Shown here: positions 55,076-63,000 of the stretch, one piece after another
How the letters are laid out: the number at the start of each line of letters is the position of its first letter
Numbering within the stretch: the stretch's first letter is position 1
The notes under the pieces: model-generated
What the model saw: the letters and a program-made list of their open reading frames with translations, nothing else
What the model was told of the DNA's origin: nothing
The model's database searches: none
Program-made: the position numbers and the translations under genes
NCBI RefSeq assembly: GCF_003054055.1
Contig: NZ_QBKI01000010.1
Span: 124,001-188,000 of the forward strand
Source: Pontibacter mucosus
Lineage (GTDB): Bacteria > Bacteroidota > Bacteroidia > Cytophagales > Hymenobacteraceae
Direction of reading: 5' to 3'
Length of the DNA: 64,000 nt

Positions 55076-55596
55076 GGCTGGCCTCCTTCCCCGTAAAGTT
55101 TGGCCAAGTCCTGCAAAAAGCCGCTCTTGTTCTTGGCGTCCACGAGGCGACCCAGCAGTTGGAGCGCCTCCAGCTCGCGCCGCGCGTGCGCCTCGAGCAG
55201 CCGCTCGGTGGCCGCCCTGGCGGCAGCGGCGGCCGGCAGCAGGGTGTTGAGCTGCCGGACCAGGCTGGCCAGGTGCTCCTCCAGGAGCTGCAGCTGCTGG
55301 GCCGTAGCCACGGTGTCCAGGCTGCGTTCGATGCGGGCCTCGCTCAGGCTCACGGCCTCGGTCATCGGGCGCAGCAGGTCGCTCTCCTGCTTGCGGATGA
55401 AGGCGATGACCTGGTCCACCCGCTTGATGAGGCGGTTCATCTCGGCGGCTGGGCTCTCGTGGGTCTGGGGGTTGAGGCCATGCCTTTCGAAGTAGTTGAG
55501 CGAGGCGGCGATGCACTCGCCCAGGCCCAGGCCATGGCGGGCGCAGTAGCGCTTGAGCCGGGCATGCACGGCCTCGGGTATTCCGACTGTCTTCAT
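55072..55596 (-). CDS. BfmA/BtgA-family mobilization protein (174 aa)
   Basis: The N-terminus MKTVGIPEAVHARLKRYCAR is the DNA-binding start of BfmA/BtgA proteins (ribbon-helix-helix type). HGLNPQTHES and a long helical, Ala/Leu/Glu/Arg-rich coiled-coil region (50-160) follow. It is thought to bind oriT and help the relaxase. It is the first gene of the operon and overlaps the relaxase start by four bases. The ORF in the opposite direction at this site is an artefact of GC-rich sequence. Confidence 0.8.
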   Translation of the reverse strand: MKTVGIPEAVHARLKRYCARHGLGLGECIAASLNYFERHGLNPQTHESPAAEMNRLIKRVDQVIAFIRKQESDLLRPMTEAVSLSEARIERSLDTVATAQQLQLLEEHLASLVRQLNTLLPAAAAARAATERLLEAHARRELEALQLLGRLVDAKNKSGFLQDLAKLYGEGGQP

Positions 55597-56111
55597 AAGC
55601 GTTCTTGTATAAGTCGTTGTTAATAATCAGTTAGTTATCTGCCGGTTTATAGCCGTTCTATAGGTCCCCCGGCAGGCCCTCTCTCGGTAACCCCGCTGTG
55701 CAGACGGCTGGAGGCCTTTTGCCCCGCAGGGCAAGATTGAACCGGACGCCAGTCCTGTTTCATCTTGCTCTTTTCCGGCGGGCTTGCTTCGCGCCTCTCT
55801 ACCGGAAAAGACAGCCCCGCTGGCTTTGACCGGGGGGAGGGGCGTTGCTTGCCTGCCGGGAAAGCTCCCCCGGGGCCCGCCTGCTCCTGCAGGCTTGCTT
55901 CGCGCACCGGGCAGGGCGGCCCTAGGCTCGCCCGAGGCCGGGGTGCGTTGCTTGCCGGAAGGAGCTACCCTGCAAGAAAGCTGGCAAGGCGGAAGGAAGT
56001 GGTGAGGGTAGTGCAGGGGCAGAGTACGTGTGGCTGGCAATGCGGTGGAGAGAGGCGCCAGCAGCGCCTTGTGTTTTTCCCGCACTGCAGTAGCGATGGC
56101 AGCGGGAGGCC
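55597..56111. other. GC-rich noncoding region, candidate oriT
   Basis: No gene here is convincing; several overlapping frames are open only because GC is high. The region has repeated words: GGCTTGCTTCGCGC twice (about 55780 and 55892), GCGTTGCTTGCC twice (about 55842 and 55947), and GGCCTTTTGCCCC/GGGGCAAG-like inverted segments. It lies directly upstream of the relaxosome operon, the usual oriT position. No nick site can be assigned by eye. Confidence 0.35.
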
Positions 56112-56333
56112 TCATGCAGCATCGCTCTCCGGATCCGAGCTGATCAAGACAACGAGCAGGCGGATGATCTCGTCAAGGGTTTGCTCGCACTCTTTTTCAA
56201 CTAGGTGCGGCCCCTCCCGCTGAACCCGCAGGCCTAGCAGGCTGAGCCTGACGGCAAGATTCTTGAGCGCGTCGAACGCGGCGAGCCTGGTAGGGGATAG
56301 GTTTGCCCTCCCGAGGTGACTGTGATGAGCCAC
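56112..56333 (-). CDS. possible small protein (73 aa)
   Basis: With GTG 56333 as start, the C-terminal part LAAFDALKNLAVRLSLLGLR and ECEQTLDEIIRLLVVLI has an amphipathic helical pattern absent from the Arg/Pro-rich extension upstream. No family is known. It is in the same direction as the mobilization genes and could be an accessory gene. Confidence 0.3.
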   Translation of the reverse strand: MAHHSHLGRANLSPTRLAAFDALKNLAVRLSLLGLRVQREGPHLVEKECEQTLDEIIRLLVVLISSDPESDAA

Positions 56334-56766
56334 ACGAGCGCGCCTATGCTCGCCGCTTCGGCTTTTTGGCAGATGCGCTGGTCTGCGGCTTCGCCTACAG
56401 CCAGGTAATCCTGTTGCTGAGCCTCGCCTGCAGGGTTTTCCTCCTGCCTCTTCGGTGTATTGGTGTTGGTTTACATAAGTATGGTCCTTTAGAGTTATGA
56501 TCCGGTGATGCGGAAAGCTGGGGAGGGACACTCCTTGCCCCATAGCGGCTTCCCCAGCCTGGCTCCCTTCAAAGGTGAGGGGCAATGGCAAAGGTTGTTC
56601 ACAAGGCAGTGCCGCATAGGGGAAAATGGCATAAGAAGAGGCTCTTTGGACGGGATAAATGGGAATTTGGCTGCTTTTCCGCGGAAACAGCCTGGTTCAG
56701 GCGAATCTGGTGGGGTTAAGGACGGGAGGAGGAGCTTTTCTCCTTGTTTTTTACCCGGTAAAATTG

Positions 56767-56797
56767 TTTTTCACAAGTTGGGCTCGGCTTGTGAAAA
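56767..56797. promoter_or_regulatory. inverted repeat upstream of the HTH gene
   Basis: TTTTCACAAG and CTTGTGAAAA face each other across an 11-nt spacer, 51 bp before ATG 56849. It is a plausible operator for a DNA-binding protein. The rest of 56334-56766 holds a GCTGGGGA/TCCCCAGC inverted pair near 56517 and no supportable gene. Confidence 0.4.
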
Positions 56798-56848
56798 GGG
56801 GGATGGAAAAGGGGGCATCTTCACCCTATAACCATAAAAACTAAGAAA

Positions 56849-57127
56849 ATGTCCGTAGAAATTATCACCAGGCAAGACCTGCAAGCCTTCCACCGGCAGC
56901 TGCTCGAGGACCTGGCCAAGCTCATTGGAAAGCAGCAGGCCGAGGCGCCGAAGAAGGTGCTTAAGTCCGCTGAGGTGCGGCGCATGCTGCAGGTTTCCCC
57001 CTCCACGCTGCAGAAGCTGCGGGTGGAGGGCACGCTGCCCTCCGTCAAGGTTGGAGGCACCCACTACTACCGCCAGGAGGACATCTCCAAGCTGCTGAAC
57101 GGAAAGGAGGTACGGTCATGGAGGTAA
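56849..57127 (+). CDS. helix-turn-helix (excisionase/MerR-like) protein (92 aa)
   Basis: The winged-helix HTH_17 pattern is clear in residues 37-88: KVLKSAEVRRMLQVSPSTLQKLR, then GTLPSVKVGGTHYYRQEDISKLL. The N-terminal 35 residues form a helix (QAFHRQLLEDLAKLIGKQ). Such proteins are standard on Bacteroidota mobilizable and conjugative elements, as recombination directionality factors or regulators. It overlaps the next gene by 10 bp (57118-57127). Confidence 0.8.
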   Translation: MSVEIITRQDLQAFHRQLLEDLAKLIGKQQAEAPKKVLKSAEVRRMLQVSPSTLQKLRVEGTLPSVKVGGTHYYRQEDISKLLNGKEVRSWR

Positions 57128-57393
57128 GTGCGCAATTGACGGGCTTTTACAGGAAAGCGCGAGGGGACAGGCGCCTGCGCCGCCCGCACCTAAACCTCTA
57201 CATGGCCCTGCTGGTCCAAAGCCGGGGCGGCGGGGCTTTCCGGGTAAATAGGAAAGAGGTGATGGCTTGGGCGCGCATCAGATCCCGAACCACCTACCAC
57301 CGCTGCCTTCGGGAGCTGGACAGGTAGGGCTACCTCTACTACCTGCCCTCCTACGACCCCTCCTCCAAAAGTCTGGTTTGCATCAGGCCCTAG
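57118..57393 (+). pseudogene. element accessory protein interrupted by TAG (91 codons)
   Basis: The frame starts at ATG 57118, inside the end of the HTH gene. It reads LTGFYRKARGDRRLRRPHLN, an HTH-like SRTTYHRCLRELDR, then an in-frame TAG (57325-57327), and continues GYLYYLPSYDPSSKSLV to a second TAG at 57391. In Bacteroidota elements, proteins of this kind read without a break through ELxxWGYIxYLPSxxP, so a TGG to TAG change is the likely cause. It usually follows the HTH gene and may act in regulation or replication of the element; the exact function is unknown. Confidence 0.6.
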
Positions 57394-57469
57394 CGAAGGA
57401 GGGGGAAGCAACTGAAACAGCCGGGGACGCTAAGCTAATGAAGCTGGGTTTTTCTTGGAATTGAGCTGT

Positions 57470-57530
57470 GAGCCGAGGAGGCTGGGAGGTTATCTGTGTT
57501 GCCACATCCTTCCAGCCTCCTCGGCTCTAA
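57470..57530 (+). terminator. long hairpin after the interrupted gene
   Basis: GAGCCGAGGAGGCTGGGAGG (57470-57489) pairs with CCTTCCAGCCTCCTCGGCTC (57508-57527) with one G-T wobble. No T run follows, so it may be a processing or attachment structure and not a terminator. The sequence from 57531 to 57774 is an AT-rich leader. Confidence 0.45.
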
Positions 57531-57774
57531 CTGGGGGAAAGCCGGAAAGACGTTTTCCGGCAGCGGGAGGACAGGCTTAGCTTACCCGTTTTTGATATAC
57601 TCCGAATACCTTCTATCTTTATAACGGTTGTTTAGCGACCTGCCAGCCCAATCGATTAAGGACAATTTAAATTACGCTGGAAGGCATGGTGCACTTTTAA
57701 TAAACAATATTTTGCTTGTGAAAAACAAGAAATTATTAATTGGTATTTTAAGGAGAAATTCGTAAATTAATTAT

Positions 57775-58191
57775 ATGGAAACAGCAGCCAGAAAACAACC
57801 GATCCACTTGGGCGACCACGTCCGCAGAATGCGCACCGCTCTTGGTGTGAAGCAAGCCGCCCTTGCCACTGAACTGGGCACGACCCAGCAGAACATCTCC
57901 CGCATAGAGCAGGAAGAGGAGGTGGATGATATGACATTGGAAAGGATTGCTAAAGCTTTAGGTGTTACGGCTGAGGCTATAAAGAATTTCACAGAGGAAG
58001 GCACTGTGTTTCACATCCAAAATATGCATGATCATTCTTCAGCTGGAGCAGGTGTAGGTAATTGTAATCAACATACCTTCAACTTTAATGCTGTTGAAAA
58101 AATCATAGAACTATACGATGCTTTGCTTAAGAGTGAAAGGGAGAAAGTTGAGTTACTGGAAAGACTGTTAAAGAATCAAAGTGCTCATTAG
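57775..58191 (+). CDS. XRE-family transcriptional regulator (138 aa)
   Basis: Residues 12-68 form an HTH_3 domain: LGDHVRRMRTALGVKQAALA, then LGTTQQNISRIEQ, ERIAKALGVTAEAIKNF. The C-terminal part has an Asn/His-rich stretch (VFHIQNMHDHSSAGAGVGNC) and a helical end (KSEREKVELLERLLKNQ), likely for dimerisation or ligand sensing. An AGGAG sequence precedes the start. It may control the methyltransferase operon at 58695, as C proteins do, but its distance (over 500 bp) makes that uncertain. Confidence 0.85.
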   Translation: METAARKQPIHLGDHVRRMRTALGVKQAALATELGTTQQNISRIEQEEEVDDMTLERIAKALGVTAEAIKNFTEEGTVFHIQNMHDHSSAGAGVGNCNQHTFNFNAVEKIIELYDALLKSEREKVELLERLLKNQSAH

Positions 58192-58420
58192 TAATTTTAT
58201 TACTCCTAGGGTTCCTGTTTAGAGTGCTGAGATATAAGATCCTGTTGTTTGATTATAACAATATACAAATGTACTTGGGCATTATTTAACTTGAGTGCGT
58301 TTTTCGTTTTACGACTATAACCTATTAAGCCAATGTCGTTTAAAACATAGATAGAAAACAGAAAGTAAGAACTAACCTTGCTAAGGGCTATAGCTATAAT
58401 TATGTCTTAAAGTTTTCTCC

Positions 58421-58648
58421 TTAGTAGTTCTCATCAAAGAACTCTTCTCCATTAATAAAAAACCTAAGCAGCTGTCCTCTTGCTTTCATCTTGAACAAGG
58501 CACAGGCAGTGACATAAGCATTCCTTTCTGATGTGGCTTCTATGTTCAGCTCTTCATATGCAAAGGGATAAATTTCACCGGTTAAAGGGTTAGGTCCAGG
58601 TTCCCTGATAATCTCAACCTTATATTCCTTAATTATATCTTCGATCAT
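58421..58648 (-). CDS. hypothetical protein (75 aa)
   Basis: Family not recognised. A small soluble acidic protein with KVEIIREPGPNPLTGEIYPF and a C-terminal FFINGEEFFDENY. ATG 58648 is the only start. It is divergent from the Vsr gene (46 bp apart), so the two promoters share a very short region, and transcription of one may affect the other. Confidence 0.5.
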   Translation of the reverse strand: MIEDIIKEYKVEIIREPGPNPLTGEIYPFAYEELNIEATSERNAYVTACALFKMKARGQLLRFFINGEEFFDENY

Positions 58649-58694
58649 ATCCTGCGTTTAAGTTACTAATTTAGGTATTTTAGGTTTATAATCT

Positions 58695-59126
58695 ATGGCA
58701 GATGTGCACTCCAAAGAAACAAGAAGTTTTAACATGTCCAGAATTAAAGGTAAGAACACGAAACCTGAACTGCTGGTACGTAAGTTTCTGCATGCGAATG
58801 GATTCCGGTATAGGCTTCATGATAAAAAACTTCCCGGGAAACCAGACATAGTACTGCCAAGATACAAAACTGTCATCAATGTAAACGGGTGTTTCTGGCA
58901 TGGTCATGAGGGCTGCAGATACTTTGTTCTTCCAAAAACAAGAACAGATTGGTGGCGGCAAAAAATTCACAGAAACAAGGAGCTTGATGATCAGAATCTT
59001 TCGAAATTAACCCAAGAAGGATGGAAAGTTATAACGATATTTGAATGTGAGTTAAAACCAAAGACTAAGGAAGAAACTCTTAATAATCTAATTGAATCAA
59101 TCAAGCTTGAAAATACCGGTAATTGA
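58695..59126 (+). CDS. vsr: very short patch repair (Vsr) endonuclease
   Basis: Nicks next to T:G mismatches produced by deamination of 5-methylcytosine. The family landmarks are RSFNMSRIKGKNTKPELLVR (start of the fold), LPGKPDIVLPRYKTVINVNGCFWHGH with the catalytic aspartate and zinc-binding positions, and TDWWRQKIHRNKELDDQN. At 143 aa it is the standard size. The end overlaps the methyltransferase start by 35 bp, so the pair is translationally coupled, as expected for Vsr and its cognate cytosine methyltransferase. Confidence 0.92.
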   Translation: MADVHSKETRSFNMSRIKGKNTKPELLVRKFLHANGFRYRLHDKKLPGKPDIVLPRYKTVINVNGCFWHGHEGCRYFVLPKTRTDWWRQKIHRNKELDDQNLSKLTQEGWKVITIFECELKPKTKEETLNNLIESIKLENTGN

Positions 59127-60735
59127 TATTTTCGCAGGCCCTGGTGGCCTAGGCGAAGGTTTTAGCGCCTTGTTGAATGAAGAGGGCAGCAGAATGTTTG
59201 ACATTGCATTATCAATAGAGAAGGAGGAATTTGCGCATCAGACGCTTACTCTCAGAAGCTTTTTCCGGCAGTTTGAACCCGGTACTGTTCCTGAAGACTA
59301 CTATGATTTTATCAAAGGACAGATTTCATTGCACGAGCTTTACGAGAGGTGGCCAGACGAGGCAGCTCTGGCAAAGGAAGAGGCGTGGCTGACTACACTC
59401 GGAGATGATGAAGACTCTGCATCCTCCGAAGAGGTGGATCTGCGAATCACTAGTGCATTGAAGGGCAATAAGAATTGGCTACTAATCGGAGGCCCTCCTT
59501 GTCAGGCTTATTCTATTGTTGGAAGGTCAAGAAGACAAGATAAGATACTTGATGAAGCAAAAGATAACAGGGTAGGGCTGTACAAACAATATCTGCGTAT
59601 TCTGGCTGTGCACAAACCTGCAGTTTTCGTCATGGAGAACGTGAAAGGGCTGCTTTCAGCGAAAACAAAAGATAGCTCCATTTTTACAAGAATTCTTCAT
59701 GATCTTTCTGATCCGACTAAGGTTTTCCCGGGTGTAGGAGATGATACGCAGGAGGAAACTGAATGCCAAGGCTACAGGATATTCTCCTTAGTAGAGACTC
59801 CCCCAAGCTGGGATCTGCACGGCAACCCTGTTTATGATCAGAAGAGCTTTGTCATACATGCTGAGAAGTATGGTGTTCCGCAGACTAGGCACCGTGTCAT
59901 TTTATTAGGTGTAAGAAAGGATATTGATTTTTCTCCAGCTTCACTAAGGCCAACTGAAGAAGTTTCTATAGCCCGTGTTCTCGAAGGTTTGCCAAAACTT
60001 CGAAGTGGCCTGTCAAAACAAAAAGATAGTTGTGAAGCGTGGAAAGATGCTATTGTACAGACTGAGTTGGCAAAAGTCTTCGCAAATGTAGGAGAGGAGC
60101 TTCTTGAGGAAATTCAACTTCAGGTTGAAAGCATCCGGAACTCTAATATGGATAAAGGTACAGAGTATTTTCCCGACGAGGCGATTAGGGTTGAGTATAG
60201 GCAAGATTGGTTCTATGATAAAAGAATCGGGGGAGTGTGTAACCACACAGCAAGGGGGCACATGAATAGTGATCTTTTAAGATATTTGTTTGTATCTAGT
60301 TTCGCCAAAGTATACCAGAGATCGCCAAAGTTAGAGGACTTTCCTGCAGAGCTGCTACCAGCGCACAAAAATGTGAAGGAAGGGGTCGATAGTCAGAAAT
60401 TTGCAGACAGGTTCAGGGTGCAACTTTGGAATAAACCGTCCAAAACAATTACAAGCCATATCTCAAAGGATGGTCACTATTATATTCATCCTGACCCGGC
60501 ACAATGCAGAAGCCTGACAGTAAGAGAAGCTGCGCGTATTCAAACCTTTCCCGACAATTACTTTTTCTGCGGCCCGAGAACTTCTCAGTATCAACAAGTA
60601 GGTAATGCTGTTCCTCCTTACTTGGCATTTCAAATTGCAAAAATAGTAGTTGATGTATTTCAATTTGCCGAAGACCAGCTCAATACGTTAGAAAGCACTA
60701 TTCAGAGGATTGAGGCTGTTGATATAATAGATTAA
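59092..60735 (+). CDS. dcm: DNA (cytosine-5) methyltransferase
   Basis: Motif I is VIDIFAGPGGLGEGF (about 10-24), motif IV is IGGPPCQAYSIVGRSRR with the catalytic Cys (about 136), motif VI is FVMENVKGLL, motif VIII is QTRHRVILLGVR, and motif X is YQQVGNAVPPYLAFQIA at the end. An insert of about 60 residues (75-130) between motifs I and IV, rich in Asp/Glu, is longer than in compact enzymes such as M.HhaI. The target sequence is not deducible. No restriction endonuclease is visible directly beside it; Vsr and the downstream ATPase and receiver proteins are its operon partners. Confidence 0.92.
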   Translation: MNQSSLKIPVIDIFAGPGGLGEGFSALLNEEGSRMFDIALSIEKEEFAHQTLTLRSFFRQFEPGTVPEDYYDFIKGQISLHELYERWPDEAALAKEEAWLTTLGDDEDSASSEEVDLRITSALKGNKNWLLIGGPPCQAYSIVGRSRRQDKILDEAKDNRVGLYKQYLRILAVHKPAVFVMENVKGLLSAKTKDSSIFTRILHDLSDPTKVFPGVGDDTQEETECQGYRIFSLVETPPSWDLHGNPVYDQKSFVIHAEKYGVPQTRHRVILLGVRKDIDFSPASLRPTEEVSIARVLEGLPKLRSGLSKQKDSCEAWKDAIVQTELAKVFANVGEELLEEIQLQVESIRNSNMDKGTEYFPDEAIRVEYRQDWFYDKRIGGVCNHTARGHMNSDLLRYLFVSSFAKVYQRSPKLEDFPAELLPAHKNVKEGVDSQKFADRFRVQLWNKPSKTITSHISKDGHYYIHPDPAQCRSLTVREAARIQTFPDNYFFCGPRTSQYQQVGNAVPPYLAFQIAKIVVDVFQFAEDQLNTLESTIQRIEAVDIID

Positions 60736-60868
60736 GGTCAAGCCTACTGTAAACTAATCATTATGTTGGATAAGGCCAGTACTGTATCATCAGGTGTGTG
60801 GTGGCAGTTCATCATTTTGGCAAAACTGATCGGAGATACTGATTTAGGTATTTTTTATAAAAGGATTA

Positions 60869-62995
60869 ATGAGCAACAACGATACGAATTTTCGCCCCAA
60901 AGCCCGCATCATACTTCAACTTGGAGATCAACTAATCCGAAGTGAAAGTATTGCTGTTCTCGAACTCATAAAGAACTCTTACGATGCGTGTGCGAAGAAG
61001 GTCACCATCAGGATGAAGAACATTGAGAATCCGGATCAAGGTCAGATTATTATTGAGGATGATGGCTATGGTATGGATCATTCCTTGATTAAAAATGTGT
61101 GGCTAACACCAGGTACGACACACAAAAAGGTCCAGATTGAAAAGGAGGAATTTATAGGAGAATGTAACCGCGTACCTTTAGGAGAAAAGGGTATCGGACG
61201 TTTCGGAGCACACAAGTTGGGGCAGCGTATTGAGATGATTAGCAAAAAAGCTGATAGCCAAGAAGCGCATCTCATAATAAACTGGGAGGATTTCGATAAT
61301 GATGATATGTTGGACAAAGTCCCTATTAGTCTAACAGAGCGAAATCCTGAAGTATTTACTGATGGCAAAACGGGTACCAAAATTATTATTAGTGGCCTCA
61401 GAAGCAAGTGGACGCGAGGTGCTGTACGGAGCATGTACAGGGCCATAAATTCCCTAAACTCTCCCTTCGAATCTACGGAGTCTTTTAAGGTTGTTTTTAA
61501 AACAGACCGGCCAAACTGGCTAGGTGGCCTGCTTTCATTTAAAGACATAAAAGATAGTGCACTATTTATTGCTGAGGCAACCTTGAAAGACAATGAAATC
61601 AAGACGTTGAATTATGAATTCGTTCCTTGGGCTACTATGAAGGAGCTTCAAGGAAGAGAGTATACGGCCTCTGGGGTATCAATGGTGCAGAAAGAATATG
61701 ATGAAGAGGCGAAGAAGAAAATCATGAAAGATATTGATCTCTCTGATCATAAAATCGGAGAAATCAAATTGAAGTTACTGATTTTTGATCTGGATAGTAA
61801 CGTTCTTTCCCTAGGTGTACAGGACAAACAGGGACTTAAATCTTACCTCAAAGACAATGGGGGTGTTCGGGTATACAGGGATGGTGTTAGGGTGTACGAC
61901 TACGGAGAACCGGGAAACGACTGGCTGAGTCTAGATTTGGAACGAGTTAATTTACCAGCTGCTAGACTGAGCAATAATATTGTTATTGGTGCGGTTTCCC
62001 TTGATCGGCTTGCCAGTAAGGACTTGATAGAGAAGACCAATCGCGAAGGTTTTATTGAAAATGATGCATTCCGTACATTTTATGCAGCAATTAGGTTTAC
62101 CATAAGTCAGGTTGTAGCTCAGAGGAATATCGATAAAGATAAAATACGCAGCCATTACAGTAAAGGGGGCGGCAAGCAAGTTCCCGTAGCGGATAATTTG
62201 GAGATTCTTCGCCAAAAGGTAGAGGATAATTTAACTCCAGGAGAAGTGAAAACTGATATTCTGCGCAAAATCTCAGAGATTGAGGATGACTACAAGACTA
62301 TTAGTGAAGTGTACATAAGAAGTGCCAGCGCAGGTTTAAGCCTTAGTATTGTTGTTCATGAGATAGAGAAAATTGTGCAGGAAATGCTTTACGTGGTAGA
62401 GGAAAGTAAGAAAGCTGATGCGGAATCTGAACGAATTAAGAACCTCACCTGGCACATGGGCAAACTCATTGATGGGTATAGCGGGTTAATCCGAAGGCGG
62501 TCTCGTAAAGAATCTGACCTCAAACAAGTGGTTCGACAGGCATTATGGAATATTTCCTATCGTATCAAAGCTCATAAAGTCGAAGTAATTGATGCCTGGA
62601 AGGAAGAAAAAAAATTTGAAACTAGAGTGCGCTGCTCTGATGGACTTGTAGTGGGTACCATCATCAATATCATCGACAACTCCATTTGGTGGTTGGACTA
62701 TGGAAAAGTGCAGAAGAAAAAACTATGGATTGATGTTACTGATGAGTTACCGGGATTTGTCACCATCATTTTAGCGGACAATGGGCCTGGCTTTACCCTT
62801 CCTACAGAAGATGTCATTAAACCATTTATTTCTAATAAAGATGGTGGGATTGGCATAGGCTTACACATTGCCTATGAAATAATGAATAGTCAACATGGAG
62901 AGTTACTCTTTCCTAGCCCCGATCAATTTACTATACCTGAAGAATTCCGCGCAGGTGCTATAGTGGCGCTTGCTTTCAAGCTTAACGAAAAGTAA
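60869..62995 (+). CDS. double GHKL ATPase with histidine-kinase-like C-terminus (708 aa)
   Basis: The N-terminal half is a MutL/HSP90/MORC-type ATPase: N-box AVLELIKNSYDAC (24-36), G1 EDDGYGMD, G2 GEKGIGRFGAHKLG. A transducer-like region runs to about 400. The C-terminal part looks like a sensor kinase: an H-box LSIVVHEIEKIVQ (H497), then a second ATPase with VGTIINIIDNSIWWLD (about 597-612), LADNGPGF and GGIGIGLHIAYEIM. MORC/MutL-like ATPases are known partners of Vsr and methyltransferases in restriction-type operons. Here the following gene, 5 bp on, encodes a receiver-like domain, so signalling by phosphotransfer is possible. There are no membrane segments. Confidence 0.82.
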   Translation: MSNNDTNFRPKARIILQLGDQLIRSESIAVLELIKNSYDACAKKVTIRMKNIENPDQGQIIIEDDGYGMDHSLIKNVWLTPGTTHKKVQIEKEEFIGECNRVPLGEKGIGRFGAHKLGQRIEMISKKADSQEAHLIINWEDFDNDDMLDKVPISLTERNPEVFTDGKTGTKIIISGLRSKWTRGAVRSMYRAINSLNSPFESTESFKVVFKTDRPNWLGGLLSFKDIKDSALFIAEATLKDNEIKTLNYEFVPWATMKELQGREYTASGVSMVQKEYDEEAKKKIMKDIDLSDHKIGEIKLKLLIFDLDSNVLSLGVQDKQGLKSYLKDNGGVRVYRDGVRVYDYGEPGNDWLSLDLERVNLPAARLSNNIVIGAVSLDRLASKDLIEKTNREGFIENDAFRTFYAAIRFTISQVVAQRNIDKDKIRSHYSKGGGKQVPVADNLEILRQKVEDNLTPGEVKTDILRKISEIEDDYKTISEVYIRSASAGLSLSIVVHEIEKIVQEMLYVVEESKKADAESERIKNLTWHMGKLIDGYSGLIRRRSRKESDLKQVVRQALWNISYRIKAHKVEVIDAWKEEKKFETRVRCSDGLVVGTIINIIDNSIWWLDYGKVQKKKLWIDVTDELPGFVTIILADNGPGFTLPTEDVIKPFISNKDGGIGIGLHIAYEIMNSQHGELLFPSPDQFTIPEEFRAGAIVALAFKLNEK

Positions 62996-63000
62996 TATAA

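Larger units (their letters stand above)
38366..57393. mobile_element. candidate integrative mobilizable element (borders not determined)
   Basis: A tyrosine integrase at one end and a RadC, coupling-protein, relaxase, BfmA-like and HTH block at the other enclose AT-richer cargo (39.9-51.4 kb). No type IV secretion genes are present, so it would depend on a helper. No direct repeat marking its ends was found by eye, and the Vsr/methyltransferase operon to the right may also belong to it. Confidence 0.5.

Noticed and set aside
55075..55516. N-terminal extension of the relaxase frame
   Set aside because: It overlaps the BfmA-like gene in another frame, is Arg/Pro/Gly-rich, and the family start lies at GTG 55075.
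52600..55623. Many long open frames on both strands opposite the mobilization genes
   Set aside because: High GC removes stop codons; the relaxosome proteins have clear motifs and overlapping starts, the antisense frames have none.
60763..60945. 60-codon frame between dcm and the GHKL gene
   Set aside because: It overlaps the GHKL start in another frame and has no conserved features; the ATPase start is well supported.
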